This document shows positions 20,888 through 31,599 of a DNA stretch of 64,000 nt, one piece after another; position 1 is the stretch's first letter; each line of letters opens with the position of its first letter. The translations under genes were made by a program, and so were the position numbers. Origin of the DNA: Arachis hypogaea (lineage: Eukaryota; Streptophyta; Magnoliopsida; Fabales; Fabaceae); assembly GCF_003086295.3 (NCBI RefSeq), contig NC_092051.1, forward strand, positions 12,020,810-12,084,809. Direction: 5' to 3'. Below the pieces are notes generated by a model, which was not told where the DNA came from, searched no databases, and saw only the letters and a program-made list of their open reading frames with translations.

Positions 20888-23235
20888 ATGGCTAATAGGC
20901 AAGCAGTTACAAACAATACAAGTGGATCTGAGGTAGGGAGCATTCCTACTCCACCAAATGTTGCTGCATCGACACCTTCTGAGTCAGCAAGGGGAGGAGA
21001 ATCAGTGACTAATCCAGCCTCAAGTGATGCTCCTACTGCTGGGACAGAGACACAAACAGGCCAGCCAGGTAAACGAAAGGCTAGCAGGCCCCCTTCTATT
21101 GTTTGGGATCACTTTAAAAAAAATGCGAAAGAAACTAAAGCTCAATGTAAACATTGCTTGAAATGGTTACAATGTCATAGTCGTAGGGATGGAATCTCTA
21201 ATCTAAAAAAACACATTGGAACTTGTGCGAAGAACCCAGATAATCAAGTTGATAAAAAATAAAAAACTCTTGTGTTCACAAATTCTAATTTAGATGAGCC
21301 ACCAACATTGAAGGCATTAGACTTTAACCAGGAGCGGTGTAGGCTTTCACTTTGTAAGATGATAATAATTGATGAACTCCCATTTAAGTTTGTAGAAAAT
21401 ACTGGATTTAGGGACTTTTGTGGTGAGATGCAACCTCAATTTAAAATCCCAAGTCGTCAGACAGTTGCTAGAGATTGTATGCAATTGTATGTAGAGGAAA
21501 AGACCAAACTTAAATCCCTCTTAGAGTTGAACCATCAGATGATTTCCCTAACCACTGACACTTGGACGTCTGTTCAAAACATGAACTATATGTGTGTAAC
21601 TGCTCATTACATTGATGATGGATGGACGTTGAATAAGAAAATATTGTCTTTTAACTTGATTGCTGATCATACTGGTCCTACCATAGGAAAAGCGTTAGAG
21701 AAGTGCCTAAAAGATTGGGGTATTCGGAAGCTTTGTACTGTAACTGTAGATAATGCTAGTGCCAACTTTGTTGCTGTGAATACTTTGGTTAGAATTATGC
21801 GAGAATGGAATGGTTGTACTATGTTGGGTGGGGAATTTGTCCATCTGAGATGTGCTGCCCATATTTTGAACTTAATTGTTTGCGACGGTTTAAAAGATTT
21901 AAGCTCTTCTATTGCTAGGATAAGAACTTCCTGTAAGTTTGTGAAGTCCTTTCCATCTAGATGAGCAACCTTTAGGAGGTGCGCACTTGAGGCAAACATT
22001 ACTAGTCGTCAAATGATTATTCTTGATGTGCCAACTAGGTGGAATTCTACCTTTATGATGTTGGAAGTGGCTGAAAAGTTTGAAAGGGCATTTGCTCGGC
22101 TTGCGAGAGAAGATGCTCATTTTGAGAGATATGTTGACGATGAGGGGGGCCTCCTACTGATGAAGATTGGAGTAGAGCTCGTATTTTCATGCGGTTTTTG
22201 CAAATTTTCTATCATGCAACTCTTTCATTCTCTAGTTCTTTGAATGTCACCTCAAATACTTTTTTTCATGTATTGTGTAAGATATTATGCACTTTGAATA
22301 AATGGATTGTAAGTGATGATTTGGTGTTGCGTGAGATGGCATCAGCTATGAAAGCTAAGTTTGATAAGTATTGGGATGATTCTGATCACCGTTACTCTTC
22401 TTCCTCTTTCACTTCAAGTGACAAAGCCAATAAACCATCTTTAAATTATCTAGTGCTTGTTGCTGTGTTCCTTGATCCCCGTTATAAGTTGGAATATATT
22501 CAGTTCACTTTGTCTGAGATGTATGGTGAAGGTGAAAAGTCTTCAAGGATCTTCAAAAAATTGAAGGATATTATTGCTAAATTGTTTGAGCAATATACCA
22601 TATGGAATCCTCGCCTCCCTGAAGATACTCAAGATACTAGTTTTTCTTCCGATACTACACCAAATCCTAGTTTAGACACGAGTGACATTGATAGCATTAT
22701 GATTGAAGACCCTATGAGCAAGTGGAAACAAACACAAAGGATAAAGTTAAGTGAGCTCAAGAAGAATGAGATGGATAGGTATTTGGAAGATGAAGTGGCG
22801 AAAGATTTTAGTGGATTTGACATACTGAGGTGGTGGAGAGGAAAGACTCTGAGGTATCGAGTTCTGTCTTGCATGGCTAGAGATATATTAGCCATTCCTG
22901 TTTCTATTGTGGCGTCCGAGTCAGTTTTTAGCACCGGAGGTCGTGTCCTTGACCCTTATCGTAGTGCTTTGAGTCCCACCACTGTAGAGGCTTTAATTTG
23001 TACTCAAAATTGGTTAAAACTTGCTAAGATTTTGGTTGAGCTTGATGAAGGAGATGCTGCGGTTGATTCAGGTATATAATGAATTGGTTCATTTATTTTT
23101 CGCTCTTCTTTATTCTTTATTTTATCCCATTGGCTTTGACATATTTGGTTGTTTAATTGAAAAGAATTTTCTGGAGTTACTAGTGCTGGAGATCCTGAAG
23201 TTCAAAGTCAATTACATCCTCCTGAACCATCTTAG
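20888..23235 (+). pseudogene. hAT transposase, interrupted
   Basis: The start ATG at 20888 opens MANRQAV. A BED zinc finger follows (CKHCLKWLQCHSRRDG with a later HIGTC). The catalytic RNase H-like fold is seen as TDTWTSVQNMNYMCVT, TVTVDNASAN and RCAAHILNLIV. The C-terminal dimerisation domain is clear (IPVSIVASESVFSTGGRVL, LSPTTVEALICTQNWLK). A last small exon (23177-23235) follows a 105-bp intron. Three lesions stop it working: TAA at 21260-21262 in an A-rich run, TGA at 21962-21964, and a frameshift in the G6 run at about 22144-22149, after which reading continues in the next frame. It would cut and paste hAT ends in the nucleus. Few lesions over about 700 codons suggest fairly recent decay. 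Confidence 0.93.
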
Positions 23236-23482
23236 GTATTATAAGTTTATAACTAAGTACTTGTATTAGTGTATAATAACTTAGACTATTTTTTGTTCAA
23301 TTTATTCTAACATGTTTTACTAATTTTTCAATATGTATTATTTTAATAGGAATACACTATTCATGTTTGCTGCTGATGGCTGCTGCCTGCTGATTTAAGA
23401 AGGGATGGCTCAAGTTTAATTTTTAAGTAGCAAGAAACTTCATTCTCAATGTTCTTTCAACAATCTTAGATTTTAGTGTCTT

Positions 23483-23904
23483 ATAATCTTGGATCAAGTT
23501 GTTTTGTTTCTGCTGATAGTTGATAAGCATTTGCAGATTCAGATTGTTTAGATTTAAGTGGAGTACTATGTTGCTGTTTTATTTTAAATAATCTTGGATC
23601 AAGTTGTTTTGTTTCTGCTGATAGTTGATAAGCATTTGCAGATTCAGATTGTTTAGATTTTAGTGGGGTACTATGTTGCTGTTTTATTTTAAATAATCTT
23701 GGATCAAGTTGTTTTGTTTCTACTGATAGTTGATAAGCATTTGCAGATTCAGATTGCTTAGATTTTAGTGGAGTACTATGTTGCTATTTTATTTTAAATA
23801 ATCTTGGATCAAGTTGTTTTGTTTCTGCTGATAGTTGATAAGCATTTGCAGATTCAGATTGTTTAGATTTTAGTGGGGTACTATGTTGCTGTTTTATTTT
23901 AAAT
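23483..23904. repeat. 105-bp tandem repeat, four copies, in the hAT 3' region
   Basis: The block GGATCAAGTTGTTTTGTTTC recurs at 23491, 23596, 23701 and 23806, exactly 105 bp apart. Copies differ by only a few bases (for example TGCTGATAG against TACTGATAG). It lies between the transposase gene and the right subterminal zone. Confidence 0.95.
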
Positions 23905-24189
23905 GAGGCTTTTAGTATTTTAGTGCTTGTTGTTTACTTGTTTTTACTTATTGGAAGTGTTTGTTGGAATCTTTGTTATTATATTTACTTATCTCTTAGT
24001 TTGTATGTTTTAGTAATTTAGTTAGTAGTTGTTAAGCATGTTATTTATATATTGTATTATTTTACTTTTGTTATTTAGGAAAAAATTGATTAAATTTATT
24101 TTAGGAACAAATAGGTTTAAAAGTGTGAAAGAAACATTTTTTATTGAACTTTTTACTTAAAAAGATAATTAAAAAATGAGCTTAATCTT

Positions 24190-24340
24190 GCGGATATATC
24201 CGCAATCCGATCCGATCCGCAAATGTGCGGATCGAATCCGACACTGAAAAATGCGGATATTGTATCCGATCCGATCCGATGAGAATTGTGCGGATCGGAT
24301 CGAATTTTTCGTCATATCCGATCCGATCCGATCCGTGGAC
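24190..24340. repeat. Right subterminal repeat zone of the hAT
   Basis: Repeated ATCCGATCCGATCC and TGCGGATCGGATCG motifs mirror the left zone. Confidence 0.85.
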
Positions 24341-24730
24341 ACCCCTAGTCCTCATCATTATTGTTTCTGTGATTACCCTGGTTTATCTGATTACCCAGTG
24401 CCTCGGCTGTCGCCTGCATAGCCACAGCCATATTTCCCAGGGCAGCCATGAAGTCTACTGGATCATTCCCTGCTGGGCCAGGAGTAACGGTGCCTATCCT
24501 ACCTCTACTTCGCCCGCGACCGCGTCCATGAGTCGACATCTGGTCCCTTCACACACCAAACAAGTGATATTAAGTTGATCAGCGACCGCGTCCGTGAGTC
24601 GACATCTGGTCCCTTCACACATGAACATTTATGCCACATATATCAATCAGATATCCTAATAGCACATACACACACCAGAGTATGCCCAGAAGCATAATCA
24701 GTCCATCCCTCAGGCTCTATAGGAACGAAC

Positions 24731-24743
24731 TGCTCTGATACCA
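24731..24743 (-). promoter_or_regulatory. Primer-binding site, tRNA-iMet type (gag unit)
   Basis: On the minus strand this reads TGGTATCAGAGCA, two bases inside the 196-bp 5' LTR. The leader that follows runs about 190 bp to the gag start. It shares its first 12 bases with the site at 14973-14985. Confidence 0.85.
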
Positions 24744-24745
24744 TC

Positions 24746-24941
24746 TGTAACAGCCCAGACCACCCGCTAGCACGATATTGTCCGCTTTGGCACACAAGGC
24801 CTCACGGTTTTGCCTTTGACGATAGGGATGCTAGCCGAAGCCCCCCACACTCACTCGTCAAAATGCGTCATGATAGGGAGAGGTATCCACACCCTTATAA
24901 GGCATGTTTCGTTCCCCTCTCCAACCGATGTGAGCCTTATA
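24746..24941 (-). repeat. TRIM-type 5' LTR (196 bp)
   Basis: It is nearly identical to 14723-14918, with a handful of differences (for example CCTTATA against CCTTACA at the outer end). The PBS lies two bases inside it at 24731-24743, which marks it as the 5' LTR of a minus-strand element. Confidence 0.9.
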
Positions 24942-25144
24942 GGATCTTTCTGTCAATTTGGAACTATCTATTTATTTTTTTAGTCCCTAACTGAAAATCA
25001 TGCACAAATTAAATCATTGAATGATGACTAATTTACTACCATTTACCAATTGAATTGACCTTCACAATTCAAAATCGAGCTACATGGATAAAAAAAACTC
25101 CAAACAAGTACTGTATACGATGGCAAAATTGATTTAGATTACAA

Positions 25145-25145
<1 letters not shown>

Positions 25146-25175
<30 letters not shown>

Positions 25176-25192
25176 GTAGTAGTAGTAGTAGC
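25146..25192. repeat. (TTA)n/(GTA)n microsatellite
   Basis: About ten TTA units pass into AGTAGTAGTAG, in spacer DNA to the left of a MITE. Confidence 0.9.
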
Positions 25193-25239
25193 TGCTGTTG
25201 TAATAATAGGGAACATGTTAGGTACGTCAAAAATATATT

Positions 25240-25480
25240 AGGAGTCACTTAAATAAAGATGGTAAAAATATCTTTTTTAAAAATATTTTTTAAAAATTAA
25301 AATTTAACACATATAATTAATTAAACTGTGATATTTTTATTAAAATTAGACCAGATAAATTAGTTTAGCCAAAAAATTGATAAATTAAATTTTGAACTGA
25401 TATAAATTAATATTTTTTATAAAAAAATACTACAATATTCTTATTATAAAAAATAACTAAAATACTCCTATTAAATATTA

Positions 25481-25516
<36 letters not shown>

Positions 25517-25843
25517 TTTGAAAATTCTAAATCCTAAACCTACGACGACAACAGAAAAGAAAAAGGCTAGAATTTAAAATTTTCAAAATTAATATATATA
25601 ATAAGAGTATTTTAGTAATTTTCTATAATAAGAGTATTGTAGTAGTTTTTTATAAAAAATAATATTAATCTAGATCAATTCGAAATTTGATTCACCAATT
25701 TTCGGTTAAATTAATTTGTCTAACTTAATTTTGACAAAAATAACACGATTTAATCAATTATATGTGTTAAATTTTAATTATCAAAAAATACCTTTAAAAA
25801 AAAGATGTTTTATACGTCTTTATCAAAGTGACGAAAGACTCCC
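25240..25843. mobile_element. Mutator-type MITE, family A copy 2
   Basis: The ends are AGGAGTCACTT and GACTCCC, and the flanking TSD AAATATATT is a perfect 9 bp (25231-25239 and 25844-25852). Long inverted arms (for example AAAATTTAACACATATAATTAA against its complement near 25755-25780) surround an AT-rich core with a (TA)n run. It aligns along its length with 9635-10167, including the CCTA(A/C)GACGACAACAGA-like centre. Confidence 0.9.
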
Positions 25844-25853
25844 AAATATATTA

Positions 25854-26639
25854 GTATAATGTGTTAATAATGAATATGCTAATATACATGATTAAGGTCA
25901 TTTTCGCTTAGACTCTGCACAATAATATTGTGACCTCTTAGGTAAACTAAACTTCAAAAGGTAAGGACATGACTCTATATAGGTGCGTCTAATATGACTT
26001 CATGAAAATGTTATAAAGTTAGTATCATAAATTATTAGATAACAATTGTAATTACACGTAGCATACACGTAATAAAATTAAAATTATAATTTTAAGTTGT
26101 TTTGTTAAAATTAATTTAAATTATAATAATTTGATTAATAAAAAAATAATGAGTTATGTATTGTTTATTTTTTTTAATTTAGTGTTAATTGTATTAACTT
26201 TAAAATAGTTATTAACCGATTTTAGTAATCTATTTTTTTAATAAATCAGACATATATAGTGGATGTGATCATAAATAATCTAGTAATACTTAAATTCACT
26301 GACAAATTGTTATAGGTGTAAGAACATATTAAAATTAGTTAAAAATGAATAACAAATTATTAGAGAATTCTAATGTAAAAAGTTCTCCAATAAATAATAA
26401 ATAATTTTAACCCACTAAATAACAACTCAAAACTATCCTTTGATGTTCGCAAAATATACTTGAAACAATACTATATCAATGCTAGTATACAAAATTATAT
26501 GATTAACGTAATTATAAAATTGTTTATCAGGAGAATAAAATAATACGGATTTTTATGATAATTCTAATATTCTCAAGCTATAAATGTACAATAAGAATGC
26601 ATTACCCATTAGCACCTAGAATTTATTAATCTTTTAAAT
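25854..26639. other. AT-rich spacer
   Basis: No gene, family or repeat boundary is recognisable on either strand. Confidence 0.45.
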
Positions 26640-27905
26640 TGATAATAATAAATTTTAATAATGTTACCTAGATTATTTTTTATTAATATAGGCTTACCAT
26701 TGTAATTATTTTTTAGTGAGAGTACATAAAGAGTACATATTATATAAGGTGTAATAATTCAACAAATATTTTCAAAAGGGATTTTTCATTCTCTTCAACA
26801 ATGAAAAAAATTTATTTTTCTTCCTCTCTTAATCCCTTCTGTTCATCAAACCATCAACATCACAACTTGTATGACTACTTCATTGATATACTTTATTGTT
26901 CACAATTCTTAAATTCTAGTCTGCTATGAACAAAATATTAAATTTGGAAGAATTCCGCCGGCCAGGCGGTGGTGGTGCAGTTGTAATCATCAGCTCCATT
27001 GCAAAATTTGCAAAATTAATTTTATACAAACTCTCGTTTACAAACTGAAATCCAAACACACACTTAATGGTATTCAAAATTATAATTTAAAACAAGAAAA
27101 GAAAATGAATCATGTAAATAGTACAAAAAACCCTAACCCACACAAAATCCTAACCCACTGCGGCACTACCCCTCTCTCTGTCTCTCAGCCAGCAGCCTCT
27201 CTCTCTCACACAGCCAGCAGCAACAGCAGCCACCGCCGTCGCCGAACTGTTCACGTCAGCCAGAGGGTGTCTCGCCACCGGCAGTGACAGATAGAGGGTC
27301 AGCTCGAAGTTCTTGGCCGTCCATCCTCTTCTCTTCCCCGTCGTCGCCTTTGGACTTGCAGATCGAAGCTCGTGGCCGTCTTCTCTACATCGTCTTCGTC
27401 TTCGTCGTCGTGGACCTACACCAACATGACTCAACTAGATACAGTTCATCATAAACATATGTCTTAGACTTTCCATCTGCTGAATCAGCACCACGTATCA
27501 CCCTAACAGGATCCGATGACAGCCACAAGGTAGCAGATGAGGATGACAGTCGCAATGGAGCTGATGAGGATTATAACTGCACCACCGCTGAGCCGGCGAA
27601 ATTCTTTCGAATTTAATATTTTGTTCATAGGAGACTAAAATTTAAGAATGGTGAACAATAAAGTATATCAATGAAGTAGTTATATAAGGTGTGGTGTTTA
27701 TAGTTTGATGAATTAGAAGGGATTAAGAGAGGAAAAAATAAGTTCTTCTCATTGTTGAAGAGAATAAAAAATTCTCTTTTAATAATATTTTGTTGAGTTA
27801 TTACACCTTATATACTATGTACTCTTTATGTACTCTCACTAAAAAATAATTACAATGGTAAGCCTATTATTAATAAAAAAAATCTAGATAACAAATAAAT
27901 TAATA
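26640..27905. mobile_element. Long-TIR element with a GC-rich interior (Pack-MULE-like)
   Basis: Arms of about 340 bp (26645-26985 and 27555-27900) are inverted copies. Shared stretches include TAGGCTTACCATTGTAATTA, AGAGTACATAAAGAGTACAT, TTGATATACTTTATTGTTCA and GAATTCCGCCGGC/GCCGGCGAAATTC. The interior 27120-27540 is sharply more GC-rich, with CCGTCGTCG and CTCTCTCAGCC motifs, and looks like a gene's first exon. No family is recognised. No transposase. The TSD was not established because the outermost bases diverge. Confidence 0.7.
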
Positions 27906-28240
27906 AATTTAATTAAGAGATTTTGTTATTACCTTTTCATTATAAGCTCTCAAAAATTTTCATCGTGCAGTTATCTTACCAGTGTCCGTGATCTTACAAC
28001 AGCACTCGCAGACCATCTTTACTAGTTATTCTTGCCTTTATTTTCCAAATTTTTCATTACATAATCTACATTGGTAATACTGTTAATAGAATCGTAGGTG
28101 GTATGAAAAATAATAAACAAAAAAAGCACTATATCTGAGATACGAATTTTCTAGATAATAAATGATTGTTACAATTCACTATTACTCCTTATATATAGGG
28201 AAAGTATGAGGAGCCAATAGAATATTTGTACAATGCGTAC
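27906..28240. other. Spacer with a TIR-like motif
   Basis: Mostly AT-rich. At 28205-28240 the sequence TATGAGGAGCCAATAGAATA then TTTGTACAATGCGTACAATG resembles the ends of the candidate element at 58460-63405, and may be one terminal repeat of a related element. Confidence 0.4.
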
Positions 28241-28708
28241 AATGGAGATACTTGTTACAATTAGGTAAAAATTATGTCATTATCTTTTATTAACCTTTAT
28301 GATTAATTCAATGGAGATACTTGCTCATTATATATGTTATCTACATTAATTATGTGCCAATATATTTAGGAAAAAACTAAAAGAAGAGATATATAAATAT
28401 ATATAATATTGTTGCTCTATAGGAAGTAGATATAAATTGCTACGTTCTTTTTTATTATATTATACAACTTAAAGTTATAGTATCATGTTATTATTAATTA
28501 TAGATACTTGCAACAATTATATCAAATTTAATTATGATTCTAAATAAATAAAATAGATAACAATCAATATTATTTTAGAAATTTTTTACATTCAATATTT
28601 ACTGTAAATATAAAAAATAAAATAACTAATGAATAAAAATATGAGTAAAAAGTAAAACATAATAATTAAAATTTAATTTATTAACTAATTAATCTTGTGT
28701 CCATACAA

Positions 28709-28771
<63 letters not shown>

Positions 28772-29841
28772 CCACTAATTAAAACAGAAGATAAAAAATT
28801 ATATAATTAACGAACCATTATTAGAATGAGTGAGAATTATAGCATGAATTATTGTGGATACAACTATCTACTAATAAAATTATTGCACATGTATGAGAAT
28901 TAGAACTATATCAATTAATATAATTAGAATAAATAAAAATATCGATGATTGATAATTAGTTTAATAATGCATTGAATATTGATTTGATATAATTATAATA
29001 AAGATATTTTTGTAAAATAATATAATTATACATTATTCATAAGATAATTGTAATATAATTAAAATAAATTCACTTGAAAAAAAATTCATGTGTAATCTTC
29101 ATAAATTACATTAATTTCTTTATTTATGTATACGTATGTATTAATTTTGTTAAATAATTCTAAATATTTTCTTATTTATACATACATATATATTAATTAT
29201 ACTTAAAATATTTAAATTAAATATATTAAATATTTTTTGTTATATATATATATATTATTCCACAATGCGTGCAATAAGCTTTTATGTTTGATGTCGATAT
29301 ATAATCTCCAAACCCAGCCTCATTCATATGCAAATTGTATATAATTTTTTTTAGTAGAGCAATTTTAATTTTTAATGGAGATACTTGCTATAATTAAATA
29401 AAAATTATGTTATTTACTTTTATTAACCTTTATGATTAATTCAATGGAGATAATTGCTCAGTATATGTATATTATATATCTACATTAATTATGTGCCAAT
29501 ATTTTTAGGAAAGAGTTAAAAGAAGAGATATATAAATATATATAATATTATTGCTATATAGGAAGCAAATATAAATTACTATGTTCTTTTTTATTATATT
29601 ATACAACTTAAAATTATAGTATCATGTTATTATTAATTATAGATACTTACTACAATTATATCAAATTTAATTATAGATCTAAATAAATAAAATAGATAAC
29701 AATCAATATTTTTTTTCTTTTCATTCAATATTTACTGTAAATATAAAAAATAAAACAACTAATAAATAAAAATATGAGTAAAAAATAAAATATAATAATT
29801 AAAATTTAATTTGTTAACTAATTAATCTTGTGTCTATATAA

Positions 29842-29892
<51 letters not shown>

Positions 29893-30503
29893 CCACTAAT
29901 TAAAGTAGAAGATAAAAAACTATATAATTAACGAACCATTATTAGTATGAGTGAGAATTATAACATGAATTATTGTGGATACAACTATCTACTAAAAAAA
30001 TTATTGTACATGAATGAGAATTAGAACTATATCAATTAATATAATTAGAATAAATAAAAATATCGATAATTGATAATTAGTTTAATAATGCATTGAATAT
30101 TGATTTGATATAATTATAATAAAGATATTTTCTTAAAATAATATAATTATATATTATTCATGAACTAATTGTAATATAATTAGAATAAATTTATTTAAAA
30201 GAAAAAAAATTATGTGTAATCTTCATAAATTACAATAATTTCTTTATTTATGTATACATATATATTAATTTTGTTAAATAATTCTAAATATTATTTATAC
30301 ATACATATATATTAATTATACATAAAAATATTTACATCACATATATTAAATATTTTTTGTTATAATTATTTTCTTTTATATATATATTATTCCACAATGC
30401 GTGCAATAAGTTTTTATGTTTGATATCCATATATAGCCTCCAATCCCAACCTCATTCATACGCAAATTGTATACAATTTTTTTAATAGAGCAATTTTAAT
30501 TTT
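28241..30503. repeat. Tandem duplication, two units of about 1.13 kb
   Basis: Unit 1 starts at 28241 (AATGGAGATACTTG) and unit 2 at 29374 with the same start. They align to the end, with paired landmarks GTGCCAATAT(A/T)TTTAGGAAA, AGAAGAGATATATAAATATA, TTATTCCACAATGCGTGCAATAAG and CCTCATTCATA(T/C)GCAAATTG. Each unit has a (TTA)n microsatellite at the same place (28709-28771 and 29842-29893). There is no coding sequence. Divergence is visible, so the duplication is not very recent. Confidence 0.92.
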
Positions 30504-30834
30504 TCGTTTTGTTTTCTTTCACTACATTTTATTTTTTCTTTAAATAGTAATATTTTAATTTTTTTTTGTTTTAAGTACACTTTTATTAAAAATTACATTA
30601 CTAATCTAAAATACAAAAAGAGAAAAAAAGTGCTACATATATCCAAGAAAAAAATAAATTTAAATATTAGAAAAAAGAAATCTTATACTAAAACATTTAA
30701 AAATAACATATCCAATAAAAATAGTCGTAATATATAAATTGAGACAACAATTTAAATTTAAATTAATGTAAAATGAATTTAATCAAATACTAATAATATT
30801 AGAACTAAATTACTTAAAAAATATTTAATCTATT

Positions 30835-31553
30835 CTAGTTCTTAGACATGTATAGATTAGAGTAATTCTCGTAATGACAACCAACTGAAACATCATAAGT
30901 TTGGACATTTAGAATTCGTGCAAATTTAGACCATTCTCTTGTTAAATAAGCTTTATCATCTGTTATCCATGCAATATGGCAAGATATAGAATTGTCACAC
31001 CAAGAAACTAAACTGACCCTTATTCCCCTCAATGGCATTGCATTGATGCAAAAGAAGACCGGTAATTTCTGAAAAAAAAATCACAATATGTTATAAAATT
31101 ATTTTAATAACGAAAAACTTAAAATAATAAAATTTAAATATATTACCAATCGTTGAAATTGCATATCCGAGGTTGACACGAATTTAGCAAAACTGAACTT
31201 AAACTGAGGGAATTCAATCTCATTATGTGCTTCATTTCAAAGATCTCTGAGCAGACATAGAAAGCATGAAGGGGATGGAACTTGAACTTGGCCTACAAAG
31301 CTCCGTGGAAATAATTCCTCAATAAAAAATTGAGCTTCTCCCAAGAAAACTAATTTTACCCACATTATTCTATTAGGTTAGTCATAATATGTGAGTAGAT
31401 CCAACCATCCTTCGGTAAAATAGAGTTTACTGCCTCTTCTTTGGACGCTTACATCCATGTAGTTAAAACCCGAATCAGTGAATACAACTCGATGGGGGTA
31501 TTTCATAGATGTGATGCATTGTAAACGATTGCGGCAAAAGACAATCGCACTAG
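30835..31553 (-). pseudogene. B3 DNA-binding-domain-like gene remnant
   Basis: The 5' part (about 31150-31553) encodes a stretch with CITSMKYPHRVVFTDSGF, GSKLYFTEGWLDLL and MWVKLVFLGEAQF, broken by an in-frame TAA and a TGA. An intron ending in CAG near 31072 leads to a second exon (to 30835) with IRVSLVSWCDNSISC, AYLTREWSKFARIL and the stop after MSKN. The two LT(E/R)(G/E)W motifs in hydrophobic surroundings resemble repeated plant B3 domains, which bind DNA in transcription factors. The match is by eye and modest. The upstream end is cut off by a LINE at about 31600. It could instead be another two-domain plant family. Confidence 0.45.
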
Positions 31554-31599
31554 AACATTAGACGAAAAGAATAAGTTGGAGTAAGAATAATCATTAAAT

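Larger units (their letters stand above)
19822..24347 (+). mobile_element. hAT transposon, 4.5 kb, near-complete
   Basis: Terminal inverted repeats TAGGGGTGTCC and GGACACCCCTA. The 8-bp TSD is ATCCTCAT (19814-19821) against GTCCTCAT (24348-24355), a 7/8 match. Both subterminal zones are packed with GGATCGGAT-type repeats. The interior carries a GC-rich leader exon, a transposase gene with two nonsense codons and one frameshift, and a 105-bp tandem repeat. It lies inside the gag gene of the composite retroelement. Confidence 0.95.
18824..24539 (-). pseudogene. Gypsy-type gag gene split by a hAT insertion
   Basis: The 5' part (24356-24539) opens with an Arg/Gly-rich MSTHGRGRGRSRG. The rest is 18824-19821. 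The two parts are in the same frame once the hAT and one copy of its TSD are removed. The body shows the retrotransposon Gag domain (FRGTSNPTDADNWI, YFPNSARNAKELELMQL, MTVTEYTSRFEELC). The tail holds a CCHC zinc knuckle, CYYCGEAGHLSWNC, preceded by a second knuckle-like CRRCGKYHPNTPC. It ends shortly after the knuckle, before any protease. Gag forms the particle that packages element RNA. Apart from the insertion the frame is open, which suggests the hAT arrived when the gag was still young. Confidence 0.92.
14723..24941 (-). mobile_element. Composite LTR element: TRIM LTRs enclosing a gag-only gypsy unit
   Basis: Two LTRs of exactly 196 bp (14723-14918 and 24746-24941) flank the unit, and the outer 5-bp TSD GGATC is perfect (14718-14722 and 24942-24946). 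Read on the minus strand, the order is: 196-bp LTR, primer-binding site (PBS), gag leader, gag (split by a hAT), a pol-less 3' region, polypurine tract, a long LTR of a different family (14989-18137), a second PBS, about 54 bp, a second polypurine tract, and the other 196-bp LTR. The 196-bp LTRs, the short leader and its polypurine tract match the layout of a TRIM (terminal-repeat retrotransposon in miniature). The gypsy part appears lodged between the TRIM 5' LTR and the TRIM PBS. No protease, reverse transcriptase or integrase is recognisable. Confidence 0.85.
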
